In this document: positions 1 to 11,816 of the stretch, one piece after another | Position numbering within the stretch: position 1 is the first letter of the stretch | Layout of the letters: every line of letters begins with the position of its first letter | Assembly (NCBI GenBank): GCA_027886185.1 | Contig: WOAB01000142.1 | Location: 62,001 to 126,000, forward strand | Direction of reading: 5' to 3' | DNA: 64,000 nucleotides | From: Rheum nobile | Taxonomy: Eukaryota; Streptophyta; Magnoliopsida; Caryophyllales; Polygonaceae | The notes under the pieces: generated by a model | Told to the model about the DNA's origin: nothing | Database searches by the model: none | Seen by the model: the letters and a program-made list of their open reading frames with translations, nothing else | Position numbers and translations under genes: made by a program

Positions 1-2
1 TG

Positions 3-2405
3 GCATTTGCGGATGACATTGTGATCTTTTCAAAAGCTAAACAGAAAAACTGCAAAGAAATCAATGATATTATTGATGAATATTGCAAAATCTCAGGACA
101 ACAAATAAACTTTCATAAATCGGCCTTTCAAGTCACAAAAAAGGTTACCAATCAAAAGAAATTGGCTATACAAGGTACCCTTACAATCACAAACATGATC
201 TTTATCGAAAAATATCTTGGCTGCCCTATCATCAATGGTAGAGTCAACTCCAATACATTTGTTGATCTCTTACAGTCTGTTTGGCAACCAAGTAATGGGT
301 AGAAAGGAAAGAGAGAGAAAATATGAAAAATTAAGAAAGGGAAGGAAAGGGAGAGGACCTTAGTAGAGGGGAGAGATTTTATGTTCTTTCTTTTGTTTGG
401 ATGAAGGGGGTTTGAGAGAGAAAATTGAGCTAAAATTTATTTTATCTTTTTTTACTTTCAAAACTCTCATTAGAGTTTTTCACCCAAATTCCATCATTTT
501 GGAGTGATCCACTTTCCCTCTCATTCTCCTCTTATTTCTCCCTCAAATCCACTCAATTCTCCTCATTAATACTAACCAAACAAGAGAAACTATCTACCCT
601 TATTTCCCTCCCCTTCAAATCCTTCCAAATCTCTCCAACCAAACATAATGTTAATGATCACCCAACAACAACTGTCTAAATGGAAAGCCAACTCTCTTTC
701 TCAAGCAGGACGAACAACTCTAATAAAAACAAATTTGGCATCAAGACCAAACTATCTCATGCAACGTTTTATGTTACCTACACACACACATAATGAACTT
801 GATAAGTTAAACATATCTTTTTTTCTGGAACAAAGACAGGTCCTATAAACCCCTCATAGGCTGGGAAAAAATATGTAAACCGACACAACAAGGAGGACTT
901 GGATTGGGAAAAACAAAGGACATGAATAAAGCCCTACAATTTAAATTAATATGGAAAATACTAGCAGAACCAAATAACTATTGGGTTAGAGTGGTCACTG
1001 AAAAATATTTGAAAACAACCCATATATTTCATTACGAGAAAAAAGGAAATTGCTCCTGACAATGATCCAAAATGATTGAACTCATGAATGAAATCAAATC
1101 TGAAATCATTTGGCAAGTTGGTAATGACAGAACAATCAAATTCTGGTTAGATAATTGGGTTTTGAAAACCCCTATCTGTGATATCATAAACACACAATCA
1201 ATCCTGAATAAGGATGCCCTAGTAGCTGACTTTATGCTGCCAAATAAAACTTAGAATAAGGACCTAATAGAACAATGCTTACCTCATGATCTAGGAAAAA
1301 TAATAATATCTATTCCAATACCTCTAAATGATATTCACGATAAAATGTACTGGGAAACTAGCAAAAATGGCTGATTTTCTACGAAAACTGCTATGGAATT
1401 AATTAACAAGAACAAGAGATATTCTACCTATGATTTCTCATGGATTTGGAAAATGAATACATATCCCAAATTTAAAAACTTTGTATGGAAAATAATGAAG
1501 AATGGACTACCAACTAAAGCTAGATTAACAAAAAAAGGTGTAGCAATCCCCTAGGAGTGTATCCGCTGCAATGTTCAATTGGAGGATTTGAATCATCTCC
1601 TTTTTCAATGTAATCACACCGTAAAAACAATAGAGAAAATGAATTATCATACCTATTGTATCATCTCATCCTTAAATAGAGGAAACAAAAAAATCATTGA
1701 GGAAATTCGACAAAATTAAAACTGATGAATCACAATTTATAGAATTAATGGTCTCTTGGTGGGGAATTTGGTTCTATAGAAACCAACAAAGCTTTGGAAG
1801 AACAAACAATGATGATGATATTATAAAAGATGTACCAATGTATATTAAAACACAGATTAAGAATTGGAATAATACGAAAAGCTGGAACCCTAACTGCTTA
1901 GCAGAAGACAAACTGAAAACACACAGAATAAACAATGCTAGACGACCAATTAAGAAATGGAAAAAACCTTCGGATAATATCATTAAAATCAATACAGATG
2001 GATCCACCAAGACTAATGGTGAATCTAACTTTGTCTACATTTTCAGAAACAACACGGGTAAGCCAATTTTCCTCTTTGGGGATAAATATGTATCTAAACC
2101 CCTTTAAAAACAGAAACAATTGCAGTAAAAAATGCTCTGGTAAAGGCCTATGAATTAGGCATTACCGACATTCATCTTGAATGCGATAACCTTACCATTG
2201 TGAACGTCCTTAATCAAATCTGGAACTGTCCATGAGATATTGAAATTTTAATTTCTGATATCTTATGTGTTTTACAACTATTTTCTTCAGTGCAGATTTT
2301 TCATGTCTTTCGAGAAACAAATGTGGTGGCCGATTTCATCGCGAAAAAGGTCCAGCAGAGTTCCTTGAAAGATATTAGAACTTGTCTAGAATTTGTAATT
2401 CTCAT
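3..2405 (+). pseudogene. LINE ORF2 remnant (RT, zf-RVT, RNase H)
   Basis: Broken ORF2 of the L1-type LINE, which would encode the protein that copies LINE RNA into DNA at the target. Visible pieces are: the FADD catalytic motif of RT at 6-17; the post-palm stretch ending in a WKANSLSQAGR-type motif at 650-720; a GGLGLG-type motif near 892-910; a C-x2-C..H-x4-C-like zf-RVT patch at about 1560-1620; and an RNase H domain starting INTDGST (about 1987) with a second part near 2110-2370. Stops at about 849, 1057, 1252, 1371, 1552, 2105 and 2233, frame changes, and the 368-bp insert make it non-functional. The RNase H after zf-RVT is typical of plant L1s. Confidence 0.75.
278..645. mobile_element. 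MITE-like insert in the LINE
   Basis: A 368-bp non-coding block interrupts the LINE reverse transcriptase; LINE coding similarity stops near 277 and resumes at about 650. Its ends read TGTTTGG and CCAAACA, a 7-bp inverted pair. The left part is purine-rich and the right part pyrimidine-rich, as expected of a short foldback. I see no convincing target-site duplication, so the superfamily is open (Harbinger-like or hAT-like). Confidence 0.45.
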
Positions 2406-2485
2406 CTGAAAGGATGCTATAGATTGAGAAACCGTCTCTTTTGTGATTTCCAGTCTAATTTTTACCTAATCAAAAAAATATAATA

Positions 2486-2847
2486 AATTTAATTAGATAA
2501 ACCAAAAGATCAAATCCGTAACATATCTGTCTTCTTTTCGGATGTTTGTGATATAATTTAGTTTAACTAATTCGTAACCAAAAAAAGATTTAACTAATAA
2601 ATTCATAAAAAATATGTTTTTTAATATCTTTTCGGATTTTTGTGATATAATTTTATTTTATTTTTTGGTCAAAAATGTTTGTGATATAATTTAGTTTAGT
2701 GATAATTCAATAGCGTCAGATTTGAGTGAGCTAATACTTACTTTTTATTAAAATTTATTTTTTTACTTAGTTTAACCCAAGTTTTTTTGTTATGGAGTTT
2801 AATTTATATTCATTTTTCTATAATTAGATTTTATGCGTATATTTTTT
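2486..2847. other. AT-rich spacer
   Basis: Strongly AT-rich with several near-repeats of a TTTGTGATATAATTTA-type string (about 2547, 2640, 2678). I see no gene, RNA or element boundary here. Confidence 0.5.
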
Positions 2848-3032
2848 ATCGGTTTTTCTAACCTATGCCCTTAAGGCATAGGTTAATAATTTTTATTAAG
2901 GAATATAAATCCTAAAGAAGGAAATGTGAACCCATTTTAAAAAAAAAATCTAAAAAAATTAACACATAATAAAAAATTTCTACATATAGGATCTTAACAT
3001 ATGCCCTAAGGGTATAGGTTAGAAAAATCGAT
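2848..3032. mobile_element. Small MITE with palindromic termini
   Basis: A 185-bp block whose two ends are inverted copies over about 32 bp with few mismatches. The left terminus contains CTAACCTATGCCCTTAAGG and the right terminus its complement. The terminus is itself nearly self-complementary (CCTATGCC..GGCATAGG). There is no coding capacity. I could not find a clean target-site duplication. Confidence 0.55.
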
Positions 3033-3298
3033 TCTGTACAATGCAACACATGAACACTTCTTTCCTCCTTCTCTGCCATTTTGTAGGGTAATTACCCGCT
3101 TCATGTTTAGACATTAGTCAACAAGGCTATCAAAATTACATTAGTCACAAAGGATTTGAATCCTTTTTTTGGATATCAAGACTAAGAGCATAACTGTAAT
3201 TAACAGTGGCTCCAGAAACTCATAACTATAACAAACCATCCTTAGGTTTACGGACAAGCTAAATACACACGAAAATATGTCTAAATGTACGCGAAACT

Positions 3299-3482
3299 AC
3301 ACGCTTAAGCTAAGCGTCCGGTTTTACACGCTTAGCTTAAGCGTGTAGGGGTATTATTGGTATTTTAAAAAAATAGCTCACGGTTCTTACACGCTTAAGC
3401 TAAGCGTGTGGTCACACGCTTAGCTTAAGCGTCCAGTTTTTTTTTTTTCAAGTTTAAAAGCACACGCTTACCTTAGGCGTAC
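3299..3482. repeat. Cluster of ACACGCTTA..TAAGCGTGT hairpins
   Basis: Five copies of a short hairpin unit, with arms ACACGCTTA and TAAGCGTGT around a 3-nt loop, at 3299-3317, 3326-3346, 3389-3409, 3413-3432 and a weaker one at 3461-3482. Successive units alternate between loop AGC and loop GCT, so each is the reverse complement of the next. This resembles the subterminal palindromes of the MULEs in the window but differs in sequence. No partner end was found. Confidence 0.6.
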
Positions 3483-3559
3483 AGTACAAATTTTTTTTTC
3501 TCCCAAAATTGCATTTTTTCCCATAATCATGTAGAGAATTTCAATACGAGTCCGTACAT

Positions 3560-4205
3560 ATAAAATTCGTCCAAAACGGACATCGTTTGCCCCTCCAAAA
3601 GCCCAAAAAACGAAGCCTTCAACCCGCGCGCGTAGCTTCTTCGAGCAGCCCATCCGTAAGCTTTTATAAGCTTCAATGGAGGATTTGGCAAATTTCTTGG
3701 ATCAGATTGAAGCCATTAACTATTGGGCATTTAAGAGGACCTTATCATACACGTAATTCCACATTTAATCGGATTGAATGTCGATTAAAATCGTAGAATT
3801 TTATCCCCAAAGCCACCGTGTCGTCCAAGGGGCCGATTTGAACAAATTCAAAATTGGACCAAATCATCTTCAATTGGAGGGAATGAACCATAGGGCCTTG
3901 TTGAGAGTGTCCTAAAATTCAAAATGCCTATAAAATCCCCTTCAATCGTTGCCCCAATGCATCCAATTTCGAAGTCAAAACTCATGAATCCTAAATCCCG
4001 TTACCAGTTGTTCTTGACCAAAATTTGAGCACATGAAAGCTTTATTCTTGCAATTGTTGGTACTACTAGCCTTGAAAATTGGTCCTCTTTCAAAGCCCTC
4101 TTATTACATCGCCGGAAAAAGACAACTTCCATTCAATTTGGAGTTTTCCCGACGAGGTGTCAAGAAGGTATTCTTGCGGGATTGAATTTGTGTCCATTTT
4201 GCGAT
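3560..4205 (+). other. Possible LTR fragment, unassigned
   Basis: A mixed-composition, non-coding block with a TATA-like CTATAAAATCCCC at about 3929 followed by the kind of short leader seen in plant LTRs. No second copy, PBS or PPT is present in the window, so the assignment is only a guess. No reading frame here looks coding. Confidence 0.2.
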
Positions 4206-4249
4206 TTTTGGGGTACTTTTCATTTATTTTGTCTTAATCTTGGTTAAGT

Positions 4250-4690
4250 TAATTAATCTAGAGTAAATAAGTGTAATTATATGAAATTTCATGAAGTACT
4301 ATAGTAAATAAGTCTAAGTATACTAGATTTAATAAAATATTATAGTAAATAAGTGTAACTATATGAAATTTCATGAAGTACTATAGTAAATAAGTCTAAG
4401 TATACTGGATTTAATGAAATACTATAGTATATAAGTCTAAGTATACTAGATTAAATGAAATACTATAGTATATAAGTCTAAGTATACCAGATTTAATGAA
4501 ATACTATACTATATAAGTGTAACTATATGAAATGTAATGAAATACTATAATACATAAGTGTAACTATATAAAATACTATAATTTCATTAAATCTAGTATA
4601 CTTGACTTATATACTATAGTATTTCATTATATTTCATATAGTTACACATATATATTATAGTATTTCATTATATTTCATATAGTTACGCTT
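4250..4690. repeat. AT minisatellite with ACTATAGTATATAAG core
   Basis: Tandem units of about 55-65 bp built on an ACTATAGTA(T/A)ATAAG core run to about 4560, then turn into inverted orientation up to 4690. The same core and the same orientation switch occur in the arrays at 35.4-40.4 kb, although the spacer between cores differs. No coding content. Confidence 0.65.
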
Positions 4691-4765
4691 GCTACTTGGG
4701 CCTCTCGAGCGTCGTCCATGTGTTGCACTATTGCACGGGCCTGGCGCACCCCACTCAATAATAGT

Positions 4766-4774
4766 TTAATTTTT
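4766..4774. repeat. 9-bp TSD, left of MULE copy A
   Basis: TTAATTTTT, identical to 19097-19105. The 9-bp length is characteristic of Mutator-superfamily insertion. Confidence 0.9.
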
Positions 4775-4879
4775 GGCGAAAATTCCCGCATTCGAGTTTT
4801 TTGGGTGGCACGTAATGCATCCTAGGGTGGGTTTAATTTTTATTTTATTTTAAAAAATTATTTAAAATGTATTTTTTAA

Positions 4880-5100
4880 AAATCGGTTTCACTGAATCGG
4901 TTTAGTCGGCGGCATGTGCCGCTAAAAGAACCGGTTCAGTGATCGGATTTGTTGGGGGAGAAGGGTTTATGGGCGGCATATAATCCGCCCAGTGAAGCGG
5001 TTTACGAAAATCGGAGTATTTTTGGGCGGCACTGTGTCAGCCCAGGGAGTGTACGATTGGCAACGGTCAATTTGGGCTGCACATAGGGCCACCCAGAAAT
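4880..5100. repeat. Left subterminal palindromes of MULE A
   Basis: Inverted GGCGGCA..TGCCGC, GGGCGGCAT..CCGCCCA and GGGCGGCAC..CAGCCCA pairs, alternating with inverted CGGTTCAGTG/CACTGAACCG-like strings. The same arrangement, better preserved, lies at 41500-41840 in copy B. Confidence 0.7.
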
Positions 5101-5134
5101 ACGCCCTTTTACTTTCAAAGGTCATGTGGCCGGC

Positions 5135-5143
5135 TATATATAT
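5135..5143 (+). promoter_or_regulatory. TATA box of MULE A transposase
   Basis: TATATATAT lies about 60 bp upstream of the ATG at 5202. Copy B has the same box at about 41873-41882 in the same position, directly after the palindrome cluster. Confidence 0.5.
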
Positions 5144-5201
5144 TGGAGATGTAATAGTAATGGTTGGAACCCAAAACTTCATACCCGATTTTTCTTAAAA
5201 A

Positions 5202-8200
5202 ATGTCGTCGTCAAGCGATCCTGGTTGGAGGGGGTTGTCGGAGTCGTCTTCGAGCATGCACACATCTCTAGATGATGATGGTGATTTTCAGTCGCCGATT
5301 TCTCCTGAGTACTTCAAGGTACGTAATATTTTAATTTTTATTGTATAAAATGATTAGATCTTAAATGTACTTAGTCTTTGAAATGTTAGACTGTTTTGAA
5401 ATAATCTATAATTTTTTGATATTAGTTTGTATAAATTTAATTTTTAATTAGTCTCTAATGTACTAATTTTTGTATATAAATAGGGTGATTCTAGTGATGA
5501 TGAATTTGTAGCAATCGACTTCTCATCCCATTTTACTACTAATGAGATATTTCCGAGTATGGAAGGATTGAGAGATTGGGTGCAAAAGGTCGGTTTAGTC
5601 TTTTTATGGTGATCACTACTAAATCATCAAAACCTAAAAAGATTATATTTCATTTTGAGAGATCCGGATTACCTAGGTCCGGCAAGAAAAAGAAGTTAGT
5701 CGATGGTAAAAAGGTCAGCCCGATACGAGTGAATAAAGCTAGGTCAAAGAAGAAGGATTGTCCTTTTTTGTTGCATGGTACTTTTAGGGAAGAAAATGCT
5801 ATTAGAGATCCTGGGTGGACCATATCGGTTGTTAGTGGATGCCATAACCATATGCTTTCGACCACCTTGATCGGACATGCATTTGCTTCCCAACTTACGA
5901 AGGAGCAGCGTAGGAAAGTGATGATTGATACTGCGGCGGATGCAAGACCCAAAGTTATTTCTACACAGCTTAGGAATGAATATACGGGTTCAACGATTTC
6001 GAGGAGGCAGGTGTACACTGTTAGGGATAAGGAGAGGTTGAAATCCCTAGGCAGTCTGAATGTGACACAATGATCATTGGGGTTTTTGAATGAGAAAGAC
6101 TATTTGTTGGACACTACTACTAAGACGAGGGAAGATGAGAAGGAGGTTTTGGCGTGCTTGTTTATTTCTCATCCAGACGCTCGACATTTGCTGTGCATGT
6201 TCCCTAATGTCGTCATCATGGATTCGACCTACAAAACCAACAGGTAAACCTTACTCGTTTTTTGTATTATGTGTAGATAATGGTATTTTTTGCGGGTTTA
6301 AAGTATTTTTTGTGTTGCATTTATAGGTACGGTATGCCTCTGTTCCAGATTGTTGGGTTTACTTGCACCAACTACACATATTGCATTGCTCTTGTGTTCA
6401 TGGAAAGGGAGACGACAAGCCACTATGTATGGGCACTGAGACGATTGAAGTGGTTGTACGAGGGGAAAAGTCTTGTATGCATCAGTCTGATCGAGAGATA
6501 GGACTGATCAAGGCTGCCAAATTGGTGTTTCCGAAGGTTCGTCATCTATTGTGCCAGGTCCATGTAGACCGTAATGTGAAGGCATATGCTAAGACGATGA
6601 AGATTGACGAGAAGAAATTCTCGGGAAGTGTTCGTCGGGTGATGAGGTCTCACACAAAGGAGGAGTATAGAGAGCGACTTGCTCACTTTAAGGAGATATG
6701 GAGTGAATGCCTGGTGAAATATGTGGAGCAAACTTGGTTTAATGAGCATAAGAAGAAGATAGTTGCGACATGGTGTGATGATGTTCTCCATTTTGCCACA
6801 AGAACATCAAACAAGTAACTTTCATACAAACATTTGCAATCAAATTGGGTTATAAAATTCATTTAGTAAATTGTAAATGATTATATTATTTTCAGGGTTG
6901 AGGGTCAGCACTCTATGCTTAAGGACATGATTGAGACATCCGTTGGAGGGTTCGACACAATTGTGCAGCACATCGACAACATGTTTGTTGATCAGCATCG
7001 GAAGATCCGATTTGAGATGACCAAGAACTGCACTGCCTTTTCCATGGAGATAGTAAATGGCCCTGAGTGGGTTAAGGTGTTCTTCAAGTGCATCCTTGAA
7101 AAGTGCTCTGAGAAATGCTTGAGAATGTTGTATGCCCAAGCCGTGTTAGCAAAGGAGGGGAAAATTGGGGACAAATGTGATGATTTTTGGTGGAGGTCCA
7201 CACTAGGACTGCCTTGCCCACACACAATTAAGGTCTACGTGGAGACGGGTTACCCGTTAGTGCCTGAAGAGGTTGATATTTTCTGGAAGCAGATCCGATG
7301 GGAAGGGGTGGATGCAAAGGATCTTGATGTCGATGATGGTGTTGCAGTCACAACGGACAATGTCACGGTGCAGGACTTCATTGAAGAGTTCTTTTGTGGG
7401 ACAGTTCAAGGATTTACGTTGAAGAAGATGACGGAAAAGTGACGTGAGTCAAAGGACCCTACATCGTGCGATATTAAAGACCCGCCACGTGGTGAGACCA
7501 AGAAGGGGAGGCCTAGGATGAATGCGAGAAAGACCGGGACCAAGAGGAATATGGGTTGGGGCGAGCATGTGGATGCAAAAATGAAGAAGATGAAGGAGAA
7601 GCAGAAGATGAAGATGGAGGATGAGGAGCTGAGAGTGGAAGAGGAGGATGCGTCTGTAGAGAAATAGACGACCAATGTGAAATCGTCCGTGGGATCAAAG
7701 GGATCGAAAGGATGTCCTTCTAGCGGACGACCTCACAGTGAAGTTTCAACAACAAAGGGGAGTGTCACTAAACCTGCAAAGCCCAAATCTGCTTCAAGCA
7801 AGTCCAAGTCGGCTTCAAACAAGTCGGTCAAGTATCTCGGCTTCAACTGGGGACACGAGAATATTGATCATTTCATGCTCGCATACATTTCTAGAGTACA
7901 AAATGTCAAAGGTGATGGTCATTGTGGGTTTCGTTCTCTTGCCGTTTTGCTATGTCGTCGAGAAGACGAGTACATTGATGTCCGGTTAGAGCTTTCGAAG
8001 CACGTCCAGACACATGGAGCCAACTACGTAGCGATGCTTGGGGAGGAAGCGTTGACGGTGGAAGCATTTGTTAGGAGATTGAATTATATTGCTTCACCGT
8101 GCACGACGAACTTCTGGTGTATAATGCCTATTACTGGTTTGGAGTTTTCCATGGAACACCAAGTGGCAGTTGTTGTGTTATCATGGTTCGGACCGCACAC

Positions 8201-8600
8201 ATGTCTTCCATTGTGGGCCCCCCCGGGTGCTGAGCCTCCGACAAAGGTTTATGCGATAGCACATGTAGGCAGGAGAGACCATTACGTACCGGTACGTGGA
8301 GTCCTACTCTATCGTATTTACTTATTCTTTCATAAATTTTTATAACTGTACTGTTTATGTTTACAGATTTGGCTTGTTAATGATCATTGTCCCATTCCAC
8401 CGCCTCCAAGACAGTGGCGCATTTACAAGGATCCAAGTGTTGATGGATGGGATAGTCATGAGCGCTTTAAGGATAGGTTCAAGAATTTTGTAGAGGAGCG
8501 AGCATTTCAAGGGCGACCTGACATACTTACCTCGGTTTTTTGGATTGTAATCGACTTTATATATGATATTGTATTTCTTTTTGTGGGAAAGTTTGATTGA
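5202..8600 (+). pseudogene. MULE transposase-OTU fusion, decayed (copy A)
   Basis: Five-exon gene matched to copy B: exons 5202-5318, 5484-6243, 6327-6814, 6896-8291 and 8367-8600, with GT..AG borders conserved between copies. Product order: acidic N-terminus, FAR1-like zinc-binding DNA-binding region ending in an HNH-like GCHNHM, MULE DDE transposase (MDSTY near 6222), a CPH SWIM-like half motif, a basic AT-hook-like linker, then an OTU cysteine-protease domain (DGHCGFR at about 7915). Lesions: a 1-bp deletion near 5595, TGA for Trp at about 6071, a frameshift near 6483, TGA for Trp at 7441, and TAG near 7665. Exon 5 reads through farther here than in copy B. The protein cannot be made in full. 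Confidence 0.85.
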
Positions 8601-8763
8601 GATTGATCCGGAATATGTGTTTATAATCATTTGATTTTTTTGAATTATTTTTGATTCGAGAAAATGCAATACGAGACAATAATATTACTTGGAAATACTT
8701 AACAAATCCACGTACACGTAAACATTAAAGCCTACACTAATTGAACATGAATCATAAAAAGCT
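8601..8763. other. Spacer between convergent MULE A genes
   Basis: AT-rich 3' sequence between the transposase and the PB1-like remnant, collinear with 45297-45515 of copy B. Nothing else is seen in it. Confidence 0.5.
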
Positions 8764-8985
8764 ATCTATTCCTCATCAGATTCGTTCTCTCCGCCATCAT
8801 AATCCTCATCAGAATCGGTCTCCCCGCCATCATCAGAGCTGTCGTTGTCCACCTCAGATTCGAATCTTCTAAAAGACCGGGGATATGACGTCTCGGGTGT
8901 GCAGACTCTGTGTAAATGGTGACTGAAACACCAGGTCTGTAAAGAGCTATAATTTTAGCTACCTGATCCTCGTGTACCACCTCAC
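8764..8985 (-). pseudogene. PB1-like gene, 3' remnant (copy A)
   Basis: Matches the C-terminal half of the intact copy-B gene at 45516-45962, from the VAKIIALYRPGV-type stretch onward. Similarity ends abruptly at about 8985, where PMD exon 4 begins. The upstream half of the gene was removed by a deletion. A frame change after the LLED motif also garbles the acidic tail. It is a remnant with no plausible product. Confidence 0.7.
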
Positions 8986-8993
8986 AGAGTCAT
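8985..8993. other. Deletion junction in MULE A
   Basis: Copy B holds about 3.05 kb (about 45715 to 48763) that is missing here. The joint reads GTCATGGAGGTACGCGTC; both parental edges share a GGAGG/CAGG-like short match, so a microhomology-mediated deletion is likely. It removed the PB1-like 5' half, the zf-GRF gene, both foldbacks and PMD exon 5. Confidence 0.7.
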
Positions 8994-11500
8994 GGAGGTA
9001 CGCGTCGTGGACATCCCAAGCCATCGTGGCAGGAGGACTCGTCAAGATGTGGGGGCAAAGATGATGCTCACGCTGGTCCCACCCGTGCCAACGCGGGTCA
9101 AAGTGCAACTGATATCGCCTCGTCCCCCTAAAATCATGAGGACGCACTGCAACGAGAGGCTCTATGATATCCATCGGCCTGCTCTGTCGATAACTGAACT
9201 GGCATGTACGGCTCCTCTACACCGAGAAAACGAATAGTCCCTCGATAAGTGGAGGCCCTGTGAGCACCTCGAAAATCAAGACCCTCATACGACATCCACC
9301 GTATCTGCAATTAACCCAAAAAGAAAAACATAAATTAATTCATTAAGCTATCTTACAGTATATTAAAATTGAATAAGAATACGTACATTCTCTGGCCTAT
9401 ACTCGTCCAGAATCCGTTTGTAGTGTGACTGGTCACGGGGGGACCGGAGAGGGGTCCTGCCAATGGAGTATCGTCCAGTGCGTCGGAGGTCATCGTCCGC
9501 ACCTTCATTGAGGTTAGGGTTGCCCGGGAAGTATACAAAGTACGTCCAAATCCAAACCTGCGTACGGAGGAAGACAACCAATAGTTATAAACAATTCAAT
9601 AATATATATTAATGATTTAAATTATAATTTAACTATAATAAAGGTCTACCTCTAAAAGACGTGCGCAGCCGGCGAACTATGCAGCTCCGCGTCGAGAAGC
9701 CTCTCCGAGGTTCCTAAAAAGGAGAGCCAAAACCCCGGTACCCCATGCAGTATGAACGACACGCTCCCAGTCCACAAAAAGAGGTAGCAATGTGGTCTTC
9801 AGCTCGTTCGTTGACTTGTCAACGAAGATGCTAGCCGACATGGCGTGCCATAAGAAACCGACTGCTATATCCTCTGGGTAGGTACCCTCCTCAATCATCC
9901 TCATCACATGCCTCCCAAGCTGGAATTGCTTGACCCAACCCTTCCTAAGGTCACAGACCATGTCAGCATCATCCTCATCAAAGTTGTACTCCAGATCTAT
10001 CCCAAACAGATAGCCGAACAAGGCCTCACACTCCGCTAGCTCGCTATCCTAACCGGTCCATGGTGACGTCACCTCAAATCCCTCGATCGGCAGCCCTAAA
10101 ATCATCAGAACATCATGTAAAGTAGGACCTATCTCGCCCCAGGGAAAGTGGAAGGTGTTCGTCTCTGGATGCCATCTCTCAACGAACGCTGAAATGAGGA
10201 TGTGATCAGGCGGAGGTGGGGCCTGCATGGCTGGCTCAGGCGGAGACGGGGCCTGCTGAGATGGCTCAGGTGGAGGTGGGGCATGCTGAGACGGAGTCTG
10301 CTGATGTGGCTCAGTCGGAGATGGCTGCTGCTGAGGTGAGTCCTCCTGAGGTGGCTGCTACTGAGGTGGATCCTCATGATATGACTGCTGCTCTGGTGGG
10401 TTGATAATCAAATCCGGATCCTGAGGGATAGTAGAAGGACCGGTAGTAAAGTCGTCCTGAGGTGGGTCCTCCATAACCACGTCCTCATCTGAGCGGACGG
10501 GATCAACATCGTCCTCACTATCGACCTCACTATCGTCCTCACTATCGCCCTCACTATCGTCCTCACTAAGCAGCACCTCCGTGTCCTGCGATACACCGAC
10601 AACCCTCCTCTTGCGAGCAGATGCAGTAGTAGGGCGACTGTCTCGATCCGACCGTGCGATCTTACCCAATACTTCCTATTTTTCCATAAGAAATATAACT
10701 ATATTCATTTTCCCAATACAACCTAGTTACATATATAGAAAATTGTTTTCTTACAAACAAAATCAATATATTAAATTTTTCATTACGATAATATATTTAA
10801 TATTATTTCACAGTATAATTGAGCCTATTACCTATAGTCTTTTTTAAGAATGATTAAATACAATAAAAACTAAGTTTACAAATCTACAATTACAGTAACA
10901 ATTTAATTAAATAAATTAGATTTAACAAATTAAAAATTACAAACACCATACCTTTTCAGTAAGCCTCCGTTCATATTTCCGCTTTTGACGAACGGGATTT
11001 TCCCCCAAATGTAACATCGCCTCCATCGCAACCGCGCACGCCACATCGAAGGCATTTTCCGCCCCGATATCCCCCTCCTCGCCCAAATGGTCGCCGGCAA
11101 CCTCCTCGGTCTTGGGCGGCAGGTCGTGCAGCCCAGAGAGCACTTCTTCTTCCCCGGTCATGGGCGGCTCCACATGCAGCCCAGCTTCCCCGGTCATGGG
11201 CGGCTCCACGTGCAGCCCAACCCCTTCTTCCCCGATCATGGGCGCCACCTCCTCCGCCGCGTCGCCTCCCATCTCCCCCGCCTCGCCTCCCTCTTCCGCC
11301 GCGTCGCCTCCCATGCCGCCAATAAAACAGAAATTCAGCGCCACCGTCGATTCCGCCGTCGCCGCCATCGTCGCCGCCGTCGATTCCGTCGTCGACACTA
11401 GTGGATCGCCGCCGTCGCCGCCGAGAACTCCCGCCGCCGCCATCTGATGGTCCATCAAGTCTACCTTCGCCCATATGTCTTCAAAGGAATACTCGCCGGA
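8993..11500 (-). pseudogene. PMD gene, decayed (copy A)
   Basis: Antisense gene matched exon by exon to copy B: exon 1 about 10952-11500, exon 2 9650-10675, exon 3 9387-9557, partial exon 4 8993-9304; exon 5 is deleted. It would encode a plant mobile domain protein of the MAIN/phosphatase-7-long-form-like group, a nuclear family with members inside transposons. Exon 1 is Gly/Glu-rich and ends in a basic VRQKRKYERR patch. Exon 2 has a Pro/Gln-rich linker and the PMD. Lesions: no aligned start codon, several stops in exon 2 (about 10358, 10049 and 9679), and a second deletion at about 10204 that joined the linker to the middle of the PMD through a shared GATCAG. Confidence 0.8.
11140..11230. 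repeat. Palindromes inside PMD exon 1 (copy A)
   Basis: Two or three GGGCGGC..GTGCAGCCCA units sit in the exon and, on the minus strand, read in frame as GLHVEPP or GLHDLPP. See the 45-bp repeat in copy B at 51215-51375. Confidence 0.7.
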
Positions 11501-11589
11501 ATCCTTTTTTTTTTCTCGGATTTGGTTTTTTCGTTGCTCGGAGAAGACGACCCCTCGGCGGCCCTAAATACCGCCGAGCTGGGAATTTT

Positions 11590-11812
11590 TTGGGGGATAA
11601 GTCTGGGCGGCAGTATGTGCCGCCCATGTTTGAATTTCGAATTCAAAATTTGGGCGGCAAAATTTGCCGCCCAAATTTTGGAGGGTTCTCTAGGCGGCAC
11701 CAAGTGCCGCCCAGGTTTAACCCGGTTTCCAAAAAACCAAAAATTTTTATTATAAAATAAATAAACTAAATTCCTAAACCAGGTTCTCCCCCCCCAAAAA
11801 AATGGGCAGCAA
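11590..11812. repeat. Right subterminal palindromes of MULE A, first part
   Basis: GGGCGGCA(G/A)..TGCCGCCCA palindromes at about 11608-11630, 11662-11683 and 11692-11714, interrupted by the retrotransposon at about 11815 and resuming at 18931. Confidence 0.75.
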
Positions 11813-11816
11813 TACA

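Larger units (their letters stand above)
1..2485 (+). mobile_element. L1-type LINE, 3' part, decayed
   Basis: The window opens inside the reverse transcriptase of a plant L1-type non-LTR retrotransposon. Coding-like sequence runs on in broken frames through the end of the RT, a zf-RVT-like cysteine/histidine region (about 1470-1625) and an RNase H domain (about 1980-2370). It stops near an A-rich tail at 2463-2485. The 5' end and endonuclease lie outside the window, so no target-site duplication can be tested. It is split at 278-645 by a MITE-like insert. Domain order and several stops show a dead copy. Confidence 0.8.

Noticed and set aside
3587..3796. A coding gene in the 3.5-4.2 kb region
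   Set aside because: Short frames on both strands, no motif, and the region looks more like LTR or spacer DNA.
11087..11447. Long plus-strand frames opposite PMD exon 1 (also 51048-51660)
   Set aside because: GC-rich shadows of the minus-strand exon; Arg/Pro/Ser-biased and without a conserved frame between copies.
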